DNA of 6,560 nt from Dehalococcoidales bacterium. GTDB lineage: Bacteria > Chloroflexota > Dehalococcoidia > Dehalococcoidales > JAUXAE01. The DNA lies in contig JAUXAE010000063.1 in assembly GCA_030620035.1 (NCBI GenBank), positions 1 through 6,560 on the forward strand. The letters run 5' to 3'. Of this stretch, positions 1 to 6,277 are shown piece by piece (positions within the stretch are counted from its first letter, which is position 1; every line of letters starts with the position of its first letter). The translations under genes were made by a program, and so were the position numbers. The notes under the pieces were generated by a model that saw nothing but the letters and a program-made list of their open reading frames with translations, made no database searches and was not told where the DNA came from.

Positions 1-110
1 CTCCTATATGGCGGGCCACTGAATGGCGACAAATCTTACTTTATGCTTTAATTAGAATATCGCTGATGCCATGCTCATTCTGTGAGGTGAAATCGTCCCA
101 GGAAGGTTAA

Positions 111-1193
111 TTACTCCCAGCGGAAGAATCTAATAGCCAGCACCATGCACACCGCTAGCCACCCGGCCAGAACGGCTACATCTACACCTAGAGAATGGAG
201 TGGCGTGGCCCCAACCATGACCTGCCGCAGGGCGTCTCCCAGGTAGGTAAGGGGGAGGGCTTCTACGACCGGGCGAATAAAGTCGGGCATAATCTCAACA
301 GGGAAGAATATGCCCGAAAGGAACATCATGGGAAATGTTATCAGGTTGATGATGGGCATAGCGCCTTCTACGGTCTTTACCCGTGAAGAGGCCAGGTAGC
401 CAATACTGATAAAGGCGAGGGTGCCCAGCAACAACAGGACAAAAAGCAGAAACCAGTTGCCTATTATCTGAACATCAAAAACCAAATAGGCGACACCGAT
501 AAGAATTGTCGCCTGCAAAACAGTCAACACCAGTCGGAAGGCAACCTGACTGAAGACCACTGTAGAGCGGCGAAGGGGAGTGACGCCAAGCCGTTTCAGC
601 ACCTTTTTTTCTCGCCATTCTACTAGAGGAACAACGCCAAAGAAACCAGTCATCATTATAGACATGGCCAGGATGCCGGGAACAATGAAGTCTATGTAAC
701 GCAGGTTCTGGGACAGGATAGACTCCTCGGCCAGCGTCAGCAGAACGGGCTGCTGGGCCAGCTGCCTGTTTATCTCGTTGATTGCTTCTCTTAAAACAGG
801 CAGGATTATCTGCGCCGAGGTAGTCTGCGACGGGTCGTGGTAGACGGTGATGGCGGCGGTGCCACCGGCGGCGATGGTAGCCTCAATATTGGCCGGAATG
901 ACGACCACAGCCCTCAGCTCACCGTCTTCAAGGGCCGTCAGTTTCTCGTTTAGCTCACCCTCGCTCAGTTCAAAAATGGGGATTTGGTCAAGGGCCTGAG
1001 CGATGCCTTCGCCTATGGCCGAGTCGTCATTATTGACCAGGCCGATTTGGTAGTTTACCGATTCGTCACCACTGAAGACCAGCCCGAAGATACCGATGAA
1101 TATCAGCGGGAAGGCAAAGGTGAAGAATACAGCTGTCTTATCCCGGAAAAACTGCTTGAAATTGGCGATTACAAGTTTCCTGAAAGAGTTCAA
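111..1193 (-). CDS. ABC-2 type transporter permease
   Basis: Integral membrane subunit of an ABC-2 family exporter, 360 residues, which should dimerise and pair with the ATPase encoded just upstream. The layout is that of the ABC2_membrane_3-like group. A cytoplasmic start is followed by TM1 (about 21-41) and a large extracytoplasmic domain (about 43-165). A cluster of five further hydrophobic spans follows, at about 168-190, 217-239, 246-268, 280-298 and 335-356. The charged stretch 193-209 (WREKKVLKRLGVTPLRR) fits the coupling helix that contacts the ATPase, and FLSGIFFPVE (291-300) is a typical ABC-2 motif. The start codon is TTG at 1193-1191, sharing TTGA with the ATPase stop. An AGGAAG lies 8 nt upstream, and no in-frame ATG occurs before residue 177. 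The substrate cannot be told from sequence; drugs, lipids, peptides and antibiotics are all known for this family. The family call is secure. Confidence 0.93.
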   Translation of the reverse strand: MNSFRKLVIANFKQFFRDKTAVFFTFAFPLIFIGIFGLVFSGDESVNYQIGLVNNDDSAIGEGIAQALDQIPIFELSEGELNEKLTALEDGELRAVVVIPANIEATIAAGGTAAITVYHDPSQTTSAQIILPVLREAINEINRQLAQQPVLLTLAEESILSQNLRYIDFIVPGILAMSIMMTGFFGVVPLVEWREKKVLKRLGVTPLRRSTVVFSQVAFRLVLTVLQATILIGVAYLVFDVQIIGNWFLLFVLLLLGTLAFISIGYLASSRVKTVEGAMPIINLITFPMMFLSGIFFPVEIMPDFIRPVVEALPLTYLGDALRQVMVGATPLHSLGVDVAVLAGWLAVCMVLAIRFFRWE

Positions 1194-1208
1194 TCTCTTA
1201 TCTTCCTG
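1190..1208 (-). promoter_or_regulatory. Shine-Dalgarno and TTGA stop/start coupling site
   Basis: On the minus strand AGGAAG (1207-1202) sits 8 nt before a TTG start (1193-1191). The TGA stop of the ATPase (1192-1190) is interlocked with that start as TTGA. This decides the permease start and suggests re-initiation by the same ribosome. Confidence 0.7.
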
Positions 1209-2107
1209 CCGGTAAGTTTAAGGAATACATCCTCCAGGGTAGCCTGGCGTACATGGAGGTCTTTCATCTCTCCGGTCAGGCCTTTCTTTTCAGCGAATTT
1301 GAGGGTGGCCGACATTGTGGTCGTTATATCATCAGAATAGATAACAACATCATTTTCATCAATAGCCACGTTGGTGACTCCCGGGAAAGTCCGCAGCACC
1401 GCCTCGGACGGTGGCGGCTCAAGTTCAAACTGGATGGCCTTTTCCCTGAAGTATTTTTTTATCAGTTTCTGAGGGGTATCCATGGCAATAATCTTGCCGT
1501 GGTCAATTATGGCCACCCGGTCGCACAGCCGCTCGGCCTCCTCCATATAGTGGGTGGTCAGAAATACGGTCTTGCCCTGGCGGCGCATACGCTCTATCAC
1601 CGACCACATTTCGCGGCGCACCTGGGGGTCCAGGCCCGTTGTCGGTTCGTCAAGAAAGGCTATCTCCGGGTCATTTATCAGGGCCATAGCTACCGAAAGG
1701 CGCTGTAGCTGGCCGCCGGAGAGGTTCTTAACCAGCACCTTGCGGCTTTCGCTGAGAGACAGTAGTTCCACCACCTCGCTTATAGGTAGTGAGTGCTTAT
1801 AGAAGCCGGCAAATACATCTAGCAGCTCATCCACTGTCAGCGACGGCATAAGGGACGGTGATTGAAGCTGGACGCCGATTTTCTGCTTTATGGCGGCGGG
1901 CACCTTGGCCACATCCATTCCCAGGACGGTCACCCGGCCTGAGTCTGCCGTGCGCAGTCCTTCTATTATCTCAACGGTGGTGGTCTTGCCGGCGCCATTG
2001 GGCCCCAGCATGCCAAAGACCTCGCCCTGCCTGACATGGAAGCTTATATCGTCCACTGCCTTAATAGGGCCGTAGTGTTTGACCAGGTGCTCCACTTCAA
2101 TAACCAT
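1190..2107 (-). CDS. ABC transporter ATP-binding protein (ABC-2 exporter ATPase)
   Basis: Cytoplasmic ATPase that drives the ABC-2 permease encoded directly downstream; 305 residues. All nucleotide-binding motifs are intact: Walker A GPNGAGKTT (35-43), Q-loop Q82, signature LSGGQLQR (129-136), Walker B plus D-loop IAFLDEPTTGLD (149-160, catalytic E154), and switch histidine H186 in TTHYMEEAE. A C-terminal extension of about 85 residues ends in ATLEDVFLKLTG (289-300), which is the usual tail of drug/antibiotic-type and Nat-like ABC-2 ATPases. It starts with ATG at 2107, behind a weak AAGAG 6 nt upstream. Its TGA overlaps the TTG of the permease, so the two are probably translationally coupled and made in equal amounts. 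The 80 bp separating it from the zinc-ribbon gene upstream show no clear terminator or strong promoter, so co-transcription from that gene is likely. The exported substrate is unknown. Confidence 0.95.
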   Translation of the reverse strand: MVIEVEHLVKHYGPIKAVDDISFHVRQGEVFGMLGPNGAGKTTTVEIIEGLRTADSGRVTVLGMDVAKVPAAIKQKIGVQLQSPSLMPSLTVDELLDVFAGFYKHSLPISEVVELLSLSESRKVLVKNLSGGQLQRLSVAMALINDPEIAFLDEPTTGLDPQVRREMWSVIERMRRQGKTVFLTTHYMEEAERLCDRVAIIDHGKIIAMDTPQKLIKKYFREKAIQFELEPPPSEAVLRTFPGVTNVAIDENDVVIYSDDITTTMSATLKFAEKKGLTGEMKDLHVRQATLEDVFLKLTGRKIRD

Positions 2108-2187
2108 AAAAGGCTCTTAAAACGGGTTAATTTCGGGCAAGCTAAGGTTGGATTACCCAGGCATAGTCGGGCATCCAATAACAAGGG

Positions 2188-2673
2188 TCAGCATTGCGCA
2201 ATGAGAAGGACTACCCCCACAATGAAAAATAGAACAGCCGCCCCGAGTACTAGATAAAGGAGACGAAAGTCTTGTTTAGTCCCTTCCTCAACTGACGGTG
2301 TACCTATAGCTGTCTGTTCTATTTTGGGGATTTCCTCGGGGGGCAGGTCAGCATACTCCGCCCACTGCCTGTATAGTTTCCTTACTTTTCTCTCGTGACC
2401 AAATGTCCTTTTTAGGGCACCAGCGGTGCGCCCGATAAACTCCTTGCCTTCGTGCTTGGCCGGTGGCGCCGGTCCCGCGGCCACCAGCTGTTGGCCGCAA
2501 TGGGGGCAGAAATTGGCCGGGCTGTCTAGTTTCTGTCCGCAGTAGGGGCAGTAGGAAATCCTATCCTGGTCTTGACCGCCTGCCGGCAACTTGGTGCCGC
2601 AGTAGGGACAGAAGACTAATCCGGCGGGAAACAGGGATTCATCTATCTCGTTAGCGCAGCTTGGGCATTTCAT
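2188..2673 (-). CDS. Double zinc-ribbon, tail-anchored membrane protein (function unknown)
   Basis: A 161-residue protein with four CxxC knuckles: C3/C6 with C22/C25, then C42/C45 with C56/C59. These would bind two zinc ions, as in zinc-ribbon domains of the DZR/zinc_ribbon_2 kind. A proline/alanine linker (about 65-73) follows, then a basic stretch rich in R and K (about 81-103) and an acidic stretch (about 105-135). A single hydrophobic segment (about 138-159) lies only two residues from the C-terminus, so the protein looks tail-anchored with the zinc ribbons in the cytoplasm. It starts with ATG at 2673 behind a weak GTGAG, 42 nt from the likely transcript start at 2715. It is the first gene of the leftward unit that includes the ABC transporter. 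Function is unknown. Zinc ribbons of this kind often mediate protein contacts, so a membrane adaptor is possible but unproven. The gene call is firm because the knuckles and anchor are so regular. Confidence 0.88.
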   Translation of the reverse strand: MKCPSCANEIDESLFPAGLVFCPYCGTKLPAGGQDQDRISYCPYCGQKLDSPANFCPHCGQQLVAAGPAPPAKHEGKEFIGRTAGALKRTFGHERKVRKLYRQWAEYADLPPEEIPKIEQTAIGTPSVEEGTKQDFRLLYLVLGAAVLFFIVGVVLLIAQC

Positions 2674-2714
2674 TGCTTTGACGGCTCACTTACGGGTAGT
2701 CACACACTGCTAAA

Positions 2715-2750
2715 TGTCATAATTATAGCACGTATCTCTGCCAAAGGAAA
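2715..2750 (-). promoter_or_regulatory. Extended -10 promoter for the zinc-ribbon/ABC transporter unit
   Basis: The minus strand carries a perfect TATAAT at 2727-2722, preceded by TGC (2730-2728), which together make an extended -10 element (TGnTATAAT). With 17-bp spacing the -35 position (2750-2745) reads TTTCCT, only 3 of 6 matches; this is expected when an extended -10 is present. The likely transcript start is the A at 2715, giving a leader of about 42 nt before the ATG at 2673. It is divergent from the hpt promoter. Confidence 0.65.
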
Positions 2751-2766
2751 CCACCTGGCCATCCAG

Positions 2767-2803
2767 TGGACAGAACTTAGAGTAGAGACTATAATTTCAG
2801 ATA
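2767..2803 (+). promoter_or_regulatory. Sigma-70-type promoter of the purine-salvage operon, near-leaderless
   Basis: TGGACA (2767-2772, 5 of 6 to TTGACA) and TATAAT (2790-2795, 6 of 6) are separated by exactly 17 bp. The likely start of transcription is A2801 or A2803, only 4-6 nt before the hpt ATG at 2807. No Shine-Dalgarno sequence fits in that leader. This is the strongest promoter match in the window. Confidence 0.75.
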
Positions 2804-2806
2804 GCT

Positions 2807-3337
2807 ATGGCTTCTGAAACTAAGCCCCGGGTTCTTTTTGACCGTCAAAGAATAGCCGTCACCGTCAGGCGGCTGGCCGCCGAAATCAAGAAGGATTATC
2901 AGGGCCAAGACATCCTGTTGATAGGCGTGCTTAAGGGCGCCTTTGTTTTTTTAGCCGACCTGATTCGGCTTCTTGACCTGCCCTTGGAAGTAGATTTTAT
3001 CGGTCTATCCAGTTACGCCCGGGGCCGAGAAAGCTCGGGCAAGATTCAAGTGACCCAGCCTGCCTCTTGCCCCATCAAGGGCAGGGATGTACTGGTTATT
3101 GAGGATATTGTTGATACCGGTTTAACCACCGCCTTTCTCCTGGATTACTTAAGCAGGCAGAAGCCGGCCTCATTAAGGCTTTGTGCCCTTCTTGATAAGC
3201 CGTGGCCGCGGCGGGTACCGGTGACCATTGACTATCTGGGCTTTAGCGTGCCCGATAAGTTTGTGGTCGGCTACGGTCTGGACTGCGGTGAAAAGTTTCG
3301 CAACCTTCCCGATATATGCTTTTTGGAGGATAACTAG
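2807..3337 (+). CDS. hpt: Hypoxanthine phosphoribosyltransferase
   Basis: Cytoplasmic purine-salvage enzyme: hypoxanthine (often also guanine) plus PRPP gives IMP (GMP) and pyrophosphate. At 176 residues it has normal bacterial length. Visible motifs are the pyrophosphate-binding loop LKGAFVF (42-48), the flexible-loop region at FIGLSSY (64-70), and the PRPP-binding VLVIEDIVDTGLT (95-107) with the acidic pair E99/D100 and catalytic-base candidate D103. The purine pocket is LLDKPWPR (128-135, K131) and VPDKFVVGYGLDCGEKFRNL (148-167), equivalent to the F186/D193 region of human HPRT. The start is fixed: an in-frame TAA lies at 2792-2794 and ATG at 2807 is the only start codon before the family motifs. 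It is the first gene of a three-gene operon, its stop overlapping the GTG of adenine deaminase by 1 nt, which supplies its substrate. Whether guanine or xanthine is also used cannot be read from sequence. Confidence 0.95.
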   Translation: MASETKPRVLFDRQRIAVTVRRLAAEIKKDYQGQDILLIGVLKGAFVFLADLIRLLDLPLEVDFIGLSSYARGRESSGKIQVTQPASCPIKGRDVLVIEDIVDTGLTTAFLLDYLSRQKPASLRLCALLDKPWPRRVPVTIDYLGFSVPDKFVVGYGLDCGEKFRNLPDICFLEDN

Positions 3338-3339
3338 TG
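3325..3339 (+). promoter_or_regulatory. Ribosome binding site and GTG start of adenine deaminase
   Basis: GGAGGA (3325-3330) lies inside the last codons of hpt, 6 nt before GTG (3337-3339). The hpt stop TAG shares its final G with this start. The site selects a GTG start and suggests translational coupling. Confidence 0.8.
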
Positions 3340-5043
3340 CCGTCCAGGCTGGCTAACCTGATTGCGGTGGCCAGGGGGGAGCGGCCGGCTGACCTGATAC
3401 TGGCTAATGCCCGGGTGGTCAATGTTTTTAACGGCCAGATAGAGCCGGGCAATGTGGCCATCTACGGCCATAGTATTGCCGGGGTAGGTGACTACCATCA
3501 GGCTAAAGAGGTACTGGATTTAGCCGGAAAGTACCTGGCCCCGGGCCTTATCAACGGGCATACCCACATTGAGAGCTCAATGCTTGACATTGGTGAGTAT
3601 GCCCGGGCGGTGGTACCCCGGGGCACCCTGGCCATTGTTAGCGACCTGCACGAGCTGGCCAATGTCTGCGGACTGGCCGGCATCAGGTATGTCTTGGATT
3701 CGGCCCGCCGCCTGCCCCTGGAGGTCTTCCTGCTGGCCCCGTCCTGTGTGCCGGCGACTAACCTGGAGACAGCCGGTGCCAGCCTTGGACCTGATGATAT
3801 TCGTCGGCTTCTCAGGTGGCGTCATGTCATCGGGCTGGGGGAGGTAATGAATTTCCCGGGCGTCATTGGCGGTGACAAAGATGTATTAGAGAAGATTAAT
3901 CTGGCCCGGGGCAGGGTTGTTGACGGGCATGCCCCCGGCCTAACCGGCCGAAACCTGGCCGCCTACATTGCCGCCGGCATCCATTCCGACCATGAATCGG
4001 TTACCCTGGAGGAGGCCCAGGATAAGCTGAGGCAGGGAATGTATCTCATGATCAGGGAAGGTTCATCAGAGAAGAACCTGGAAGAGCTGCTGCCCCTGGT
4101 CACCGATAAGACCTATAAGAGGTGCTTCTTTGTCGTTGACGACCGCAGCTGCGCCGACCTTTTAAGGGACGGCGATATTGATGCCGTGGTCAGAAAGGCG
4201 ATTGGCTTGGGCCTTGACCCGGTGCGGGCCCTGCAACTGGCGACTATCAATACCGCCGAGTACTTTAGGCGGGACAGGCTGGGGGCCATTGCCCCCGGTT
4301 ATCTGGCCAATCTAATCGTTATTGATAGACTCTCCACTTTGGAGATAGACATGGTCTTCCATCGGGGACGCCTGGTGGCCCGGCGGGGGCAGCCTTTGTT
4401 CCCAGCCTATAGTGCCATCGGCCAACGGCCGGATAGCACGGTTAATATAAAGCCCTTTAGCCTAGATGCCCTGAGGCTGCCGGCTGGGGCTGAGACCAGG
4501 CCAATTATTGAGGTTGTTCCCGGCCAGATTGTCACCCGCAAGAGGCTGGAGAGGGTAAAAATTTCTGGGGGAGCCGTTGTGGCCGATACCAGTCGGGATA
4601 TTCTGAAGCTGGTGGTGGTGGAAAGGCACAAGGCCAGCGGCAATATTGGCCGGGGGCTGGTCAAGGGGTTTGGTTTAAAGAAGGGGGCCTTAGCCTCGTC
4701 TATCGCCCATGACTCCCATAATATCATTGCCGTGGGCACCAGTGATGAGGATATCTTGGCCGCCATCAAAGAGGTCGAGAGGCTCAGAGGCGGTCTGGCC
4801 GTGGTCGCCGAGGGCCGGCTATTGGGTAGCCTGGCCCTGCCCATTGCCGGGCTTATGTCGGATAAACCGCTGGAGGTGGTGGTGGCCAAGCTGGAGAGAC
4901 TGGAGCAGCTGGCCAAGGAACTGGGCACAAGGCTACCTTCGCCCTTTGCCACCCTTTCCTTTCTGGCACTGCCGGTAATTCCGGAGCTGAGGCTGACCGA
5001 TCTGGGGCTGGTGGATGTCAATGCCTTTAGGCTAATAGATTAA
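3337..5043 (+). CDS. ade: Adenine deaminase
   Basis: Amidohydrolase-superfamily enzyme that hydrolyses adenine to hypoxanthine and ammonia in the cytoplasm; 568 residues, close to the usual 570-590 of bacterial Ade. The N-terminal metal-binding barrel shows HTHIESSML (75-83, ligands H75 and H77), SDLHELANV (102-110, H105), LGEVMNFPGV (167-176, E169), DGHAPGL (196-202, H198), SDHES (217-221, H219) and VDDR (267-270). Around 300-330 are ATINTAEYF and GAIAPGYLANLIVID, typical of the family. The separate C-terminal Ade domain carries HDSHN (458-462) and LPIAGLMSD (501-509). Most homologues I recall read DPHE where this one has DLHE, and DDRHP where this one has DDRSC. The metal ligands are kept, so it should be active. 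It starts with GTG behind a good Shine-Dalgarno and is coupled to hpt. With hpt it makes adenine to IMP a two-step route. It could act on related aminopurines, but adenine is by far the likeliest substrate. Confidence 0.96.
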   Translation: MPSRLANLIAVARGERPADLILANARVVNVFNGQIEPGNVAIYGHSIAGVGDYHQAKEVLDLAGKYLAPGLINGHTHIESSMLDIGEYARAVVPRGTLAIVSDLHELANVCGLAGIRYVLDSARRLPLEVFLLAPSCVPATNLETAGASLGPDDIRRLLRWRHVIGLGEVMNFPGVIGGDKDVLEKINLARGRVVDGHAPGLTGRNLAAYIAAGIHSDHESVTLEEAQDKLRQGMYLMIREGSSEKNLEELLPLVTDKTYKRCFFVVDDRSCADLLRDGDIDAVVRKAIGLGLDPVRALQLATINTAEYFRRDRLGAIAPGYLANLIVIDRLSTLEIDMVFHRGRLVARRGQPLFPAYSAIGQRPDSTVNIKPFSLDALRLPAGAETRPIIEVVPGQIVTRKRLERVKISGGAVVADTSRDILKLVVVERHKASGNIGRGLVKGFGLKKGALASSIAHDSHNIIAVGTSDEDILAAIKEVERLRGGLAVVAEGRLLGSLALPIAGLMSDKPLEVVVAKLERLEQLAKELGTRLPSPFATLSFLALPVIPELRLTDLGLVDVNAFRLID

Positions 5044-5047
5044 AAGT

Positions 5048-5063
5048 GGAGGAGAGCAATATG
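5048..5063 (+). promoter_or_regulatory. Ribosome binding site choosing the ATG at 5061
   Basis: GGAGGAG (5048-5054) is followed by AGCAAT and then ATG (5061-5063), an ideal 6-nt spacing. A GTG at 5046 in the same frame would open the reading frame five codons earlier, but it runs straight into this Shine-Dalgarno and has none of its own. Confidence 0.85.
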
Positions 5064-5765
5064 CACTTCCCCAGACAACACCCCATCTTTGACAACCGCT
5101 TTGATGCCGGCCGCCAGCTGGCTGAGAAGCTTGGTGAATTCAGGGGCCAGCCGGTTATCGTGCTGGCCATACCTAATGGTGGTGTGCCCGTGGCCCTGCA
5201 GGTAGCCCTGGCCCTGGGTGCCCAGCTTGACCTGGTCATATCCCGCAAGATTCCCTTGCCCTTGAGGCCGGAGGGCGGCTTTGGTGCCGTGGCCGATGAC
5301 GGCACGGTGATGTTTGACCAGGAAGCGCTTAAGAAGAATAGCCTGACACAACAGCAGATAAGCTATCAGGTGAGCAAGGTGAGGAGCGAGATACAGCAGC
5401 GAAGCCTGCTCTACCGGGGAGGCCGACCCCTCTCGGTGGCAAGCGGCAAGATTGCCATCATTGTAGATGACGGCCTGGCCTCAGGCTACACCATGATGGC
5501 TGCTGTGGAGTCGGTCCGCCGCCGCCGACCTAAAGAGATAGTGGCCGCGGTGCCGGCCGCCTCGGCAACAGCCGTTAAGCAGGTGGCCAGGGTGGCCGAC
5601 AGGGTGGTAACGGTTACGACTGCATTTGTGCCCCGGTTCTATGTCTCCGATTACTACCGCTATTGGCATGTCTTAAGTGACGAAGAAGGGCTTAAGTGCT
5701 TAAGGGAGTGGCAGCGGAGACGCTATGACGCCAGCATCAAGCCGCCTTCCTCACCACATACCTGA
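5061..5765 (+). CDS. Predicted phosphoribosyltransferase (COG1926-like)
   Basis: A 234-residue cytoplasmic protein with a type I phosphoribosyltransferase fold. Motifs in order are RFDAGRQLAEKL (13-24), the loop LAIPNGGVPVA (35-45), LDLVISRKIPLP (57-68) and GFGAV (73-77). The PRPP-binding motif is IIVDDGLASGYTM (133-145), with the acidic pair D136/D137 and the A-S-G phosphate loop, followed by IVAAVPAAS (160-168). This order matches COG1926, a group with no settled substrate. It differs from the commoner PRGGVP and DDGLATGAT wording, with N39 for R and S141-G-Y for T-G-A; I recall a conserved subgroup written this way. The start is ATG 5061, not the earlier GTG 5046. It lies 17 nt after ade, so it is third in the purine operon, which hints at a nucleobase or PRPP-linked role without proving it. 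Its last 29 bp overlap the convergent GyrI-like gene. Confidence 0.88.
   Translation: MHFPRQHPIFDNRFDAGRQLAEKLGEFRGQPVIVLAIPNGGVPVALQVALALGAQLDLVISRKIPLPLRPEGGFGAVADDGTVMFDQEALKKNSLTQQQISYQVSKVRSEIQQRSLLYRGGRPLSVASGKIAIIVDDGLASGYTMMAAVESVRRRRPKEIVAAVPAASATAVKQVARVADRVVTVTTAFVPRFYVSDYYRYWHVLSDEEGLKCLREWQRRRYDASIKPPSSPHT
5737..5765. other. Convergent 29-bp coding overlap
   Basis: The last codons of the plus-strand phosphoribosyltransferase (stop TGA at 5763-5765) and of the minus-strand GyrI-like gene (stop TGA at 5739-5737) share 29 bp. There is no intergenic space for a bidirectional terminator, so each transcript must end inside the opposite gene. Confidence 0.85.
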
Positions 5766-6255
5766 TGATGGTCTTGACTACCTTGGCATCAGGCGTGGTG
5801 AGGTATTCCTCTTCGTGGTCGCCGGCTATCTCATAGCCACTGTCTTCAATGAACTGCTGCAGGCGGCTAACGGTGGGCGTCTCCTGGTCATAAGTCCCTA
5901 TATGCAGAATCTGGGCCACGGTACCATAGTGCCAGGTCTCAATCTTGACCTCAACATCAGGCACCTTCTGGGGCAGGGAAGTAGTCTCCTCGGGGATGGG
6001 CAGGGCGATAATATGAGTCCATTTCTCCTTGGGCACCAGGTGGGCATCGGGATAGCGGGCGCGCAGTCCACTGACCTTGAAGGTGGGCAGCCCCTTCTTC
6101 TTGAGGTCAAACTTCAGTGTATAGACGGAGCCGTAGAGGGCGGGCATGAGTTCCGGGAAGACTATATCCGGGGCGCCCTTACCCCGGACAACGGCCATCT
6201 TCTGGGCCGGCATCTCCACGATTTGGGGCTCTTTTTTGGATTTCCTGGGCGACAT
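5737..6255 (-). CDS. GyrI-like small-molecule-binding domain protein (COG4832-like)
   Basis: A 172-residue soluble protein without signal peptide or membrane span. A short basic start (MSPRKSKKEP) leads to IVEMPAQKMAVVRGKGAP (12-29), then ALYGSVYTLKF (39-49) and EKWTHIIALPIPEE (77-90). The best marker is the C-terminal half: VEVKIETWHYGTVAQILHIG (101-120) and TYDQETPTVSRLQQFIEDSG (121-140), ending KTIIRYVVRK (161-170). This is the pattern of the stand-alone GyrI-like family COG4832, related to the effector-binding domain of AraC/MerR regulators such as Rob and BmrR. Such proteins bind small hydrophobic or cationic compounds, and some members act as hydrolases of toxic compounds. The ligand here is unknown. 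A strong AGGGAGGT precedes the ATG by 6 nt. It lies 22 bp after the nuclease gene on the same strand, so the two are probably co-transcribed. Confidence 0.85.
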   Translation of the reverse strand: MSPRKSKKEPQIVEMPAQKMAVVRGKGAPDIVFPELMPALYGSVYTLKFDLKKKGLPTFKVSGLRARYPDAHLVPKEKWTHIIALPIPEETTSLPQKVPDVEVKIETWHYGTVAQILHIGTYDQETPTVSRLQQFIEDSGYEIAGDHEEEYLTTPDAKVVKTIIRYVVRKAA

Positions 6256-6269
6256 AAAACTACCTCCCT
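6253..6269 (-). promoter_or_regulatory. Strong ribosome binding site of the GyrI-like gene
   Basis: On the minus strand AGGGAGGT (6269-6262) stands 6 nt before the ATG at 6255-6253. It is the best Shine-Dalgarno match on this strand. It sits in the 22-nt gap after the upstream gene, supporting ATG 6255 as the start and suggesting efficient translation independent of that gene. Confidence 0.8.
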
Positions 6270-6277
6270 TAGTTACT

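Noticed and set aside
1..110. AT-richer stretch downstream of the permease, with TAGAAT at 53-58
   Set aside because: The -10-like hexamer has no -35 at a suitable distance and no gene start follows. No hairpin with a T-run was seen, so no promoter or terminator is called; I see no gene here.
1253..1708. 151-codon plus-strand frame inside the ABC ATPase gene
   Set aside because: The minus strand carries every ABC motif in order; this frame is only its shadow.
2108..2187. Gap between the zinc-ribbon and ATPase genes, searched for a promoter or terminator
   Set aside because: Only weak hexamers (TTGGAT and TAATCC on the minus strand, 17 bp apart) and no stable hairpin with a T-run are present; not enough to call either.
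2192..2203. Perfect 12-bp palindrome CATTGCGCAATG
   Set aside because: It falls in the last codons of the zinc-ribbon gene, occurs once, has no loop and no T-run. It is not supported as an operator or terminator.
4407..5021. 204-codon open frame on the minus strand inside ade
   Set aside because: It is antisense to a very well conserved enzyme. Its translation is low-complexity, rich in S, T, A and P, which is expected from the opposite strand of GCC/CTG-rich coding DNA. No family is recognisable.
5046..5060. Earlier GTG start for the phosphoribosyltransferase
   Set aside because: It would translate through the Shine-Dalgarno itself and lacks one of its own. The ATG at 5061 is correctly spaced and fits the family's N-terminus.
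5761..5793. Inverted repeat CCTGATG / CATCAGG around the phosphoribosyltransferase stop
   Set aside because: Seven-base arms with a 19-nt loop and no T-run on either strand. It lies in coding sequence of the GyrI-like gene, so it is too weak to call a terminator.
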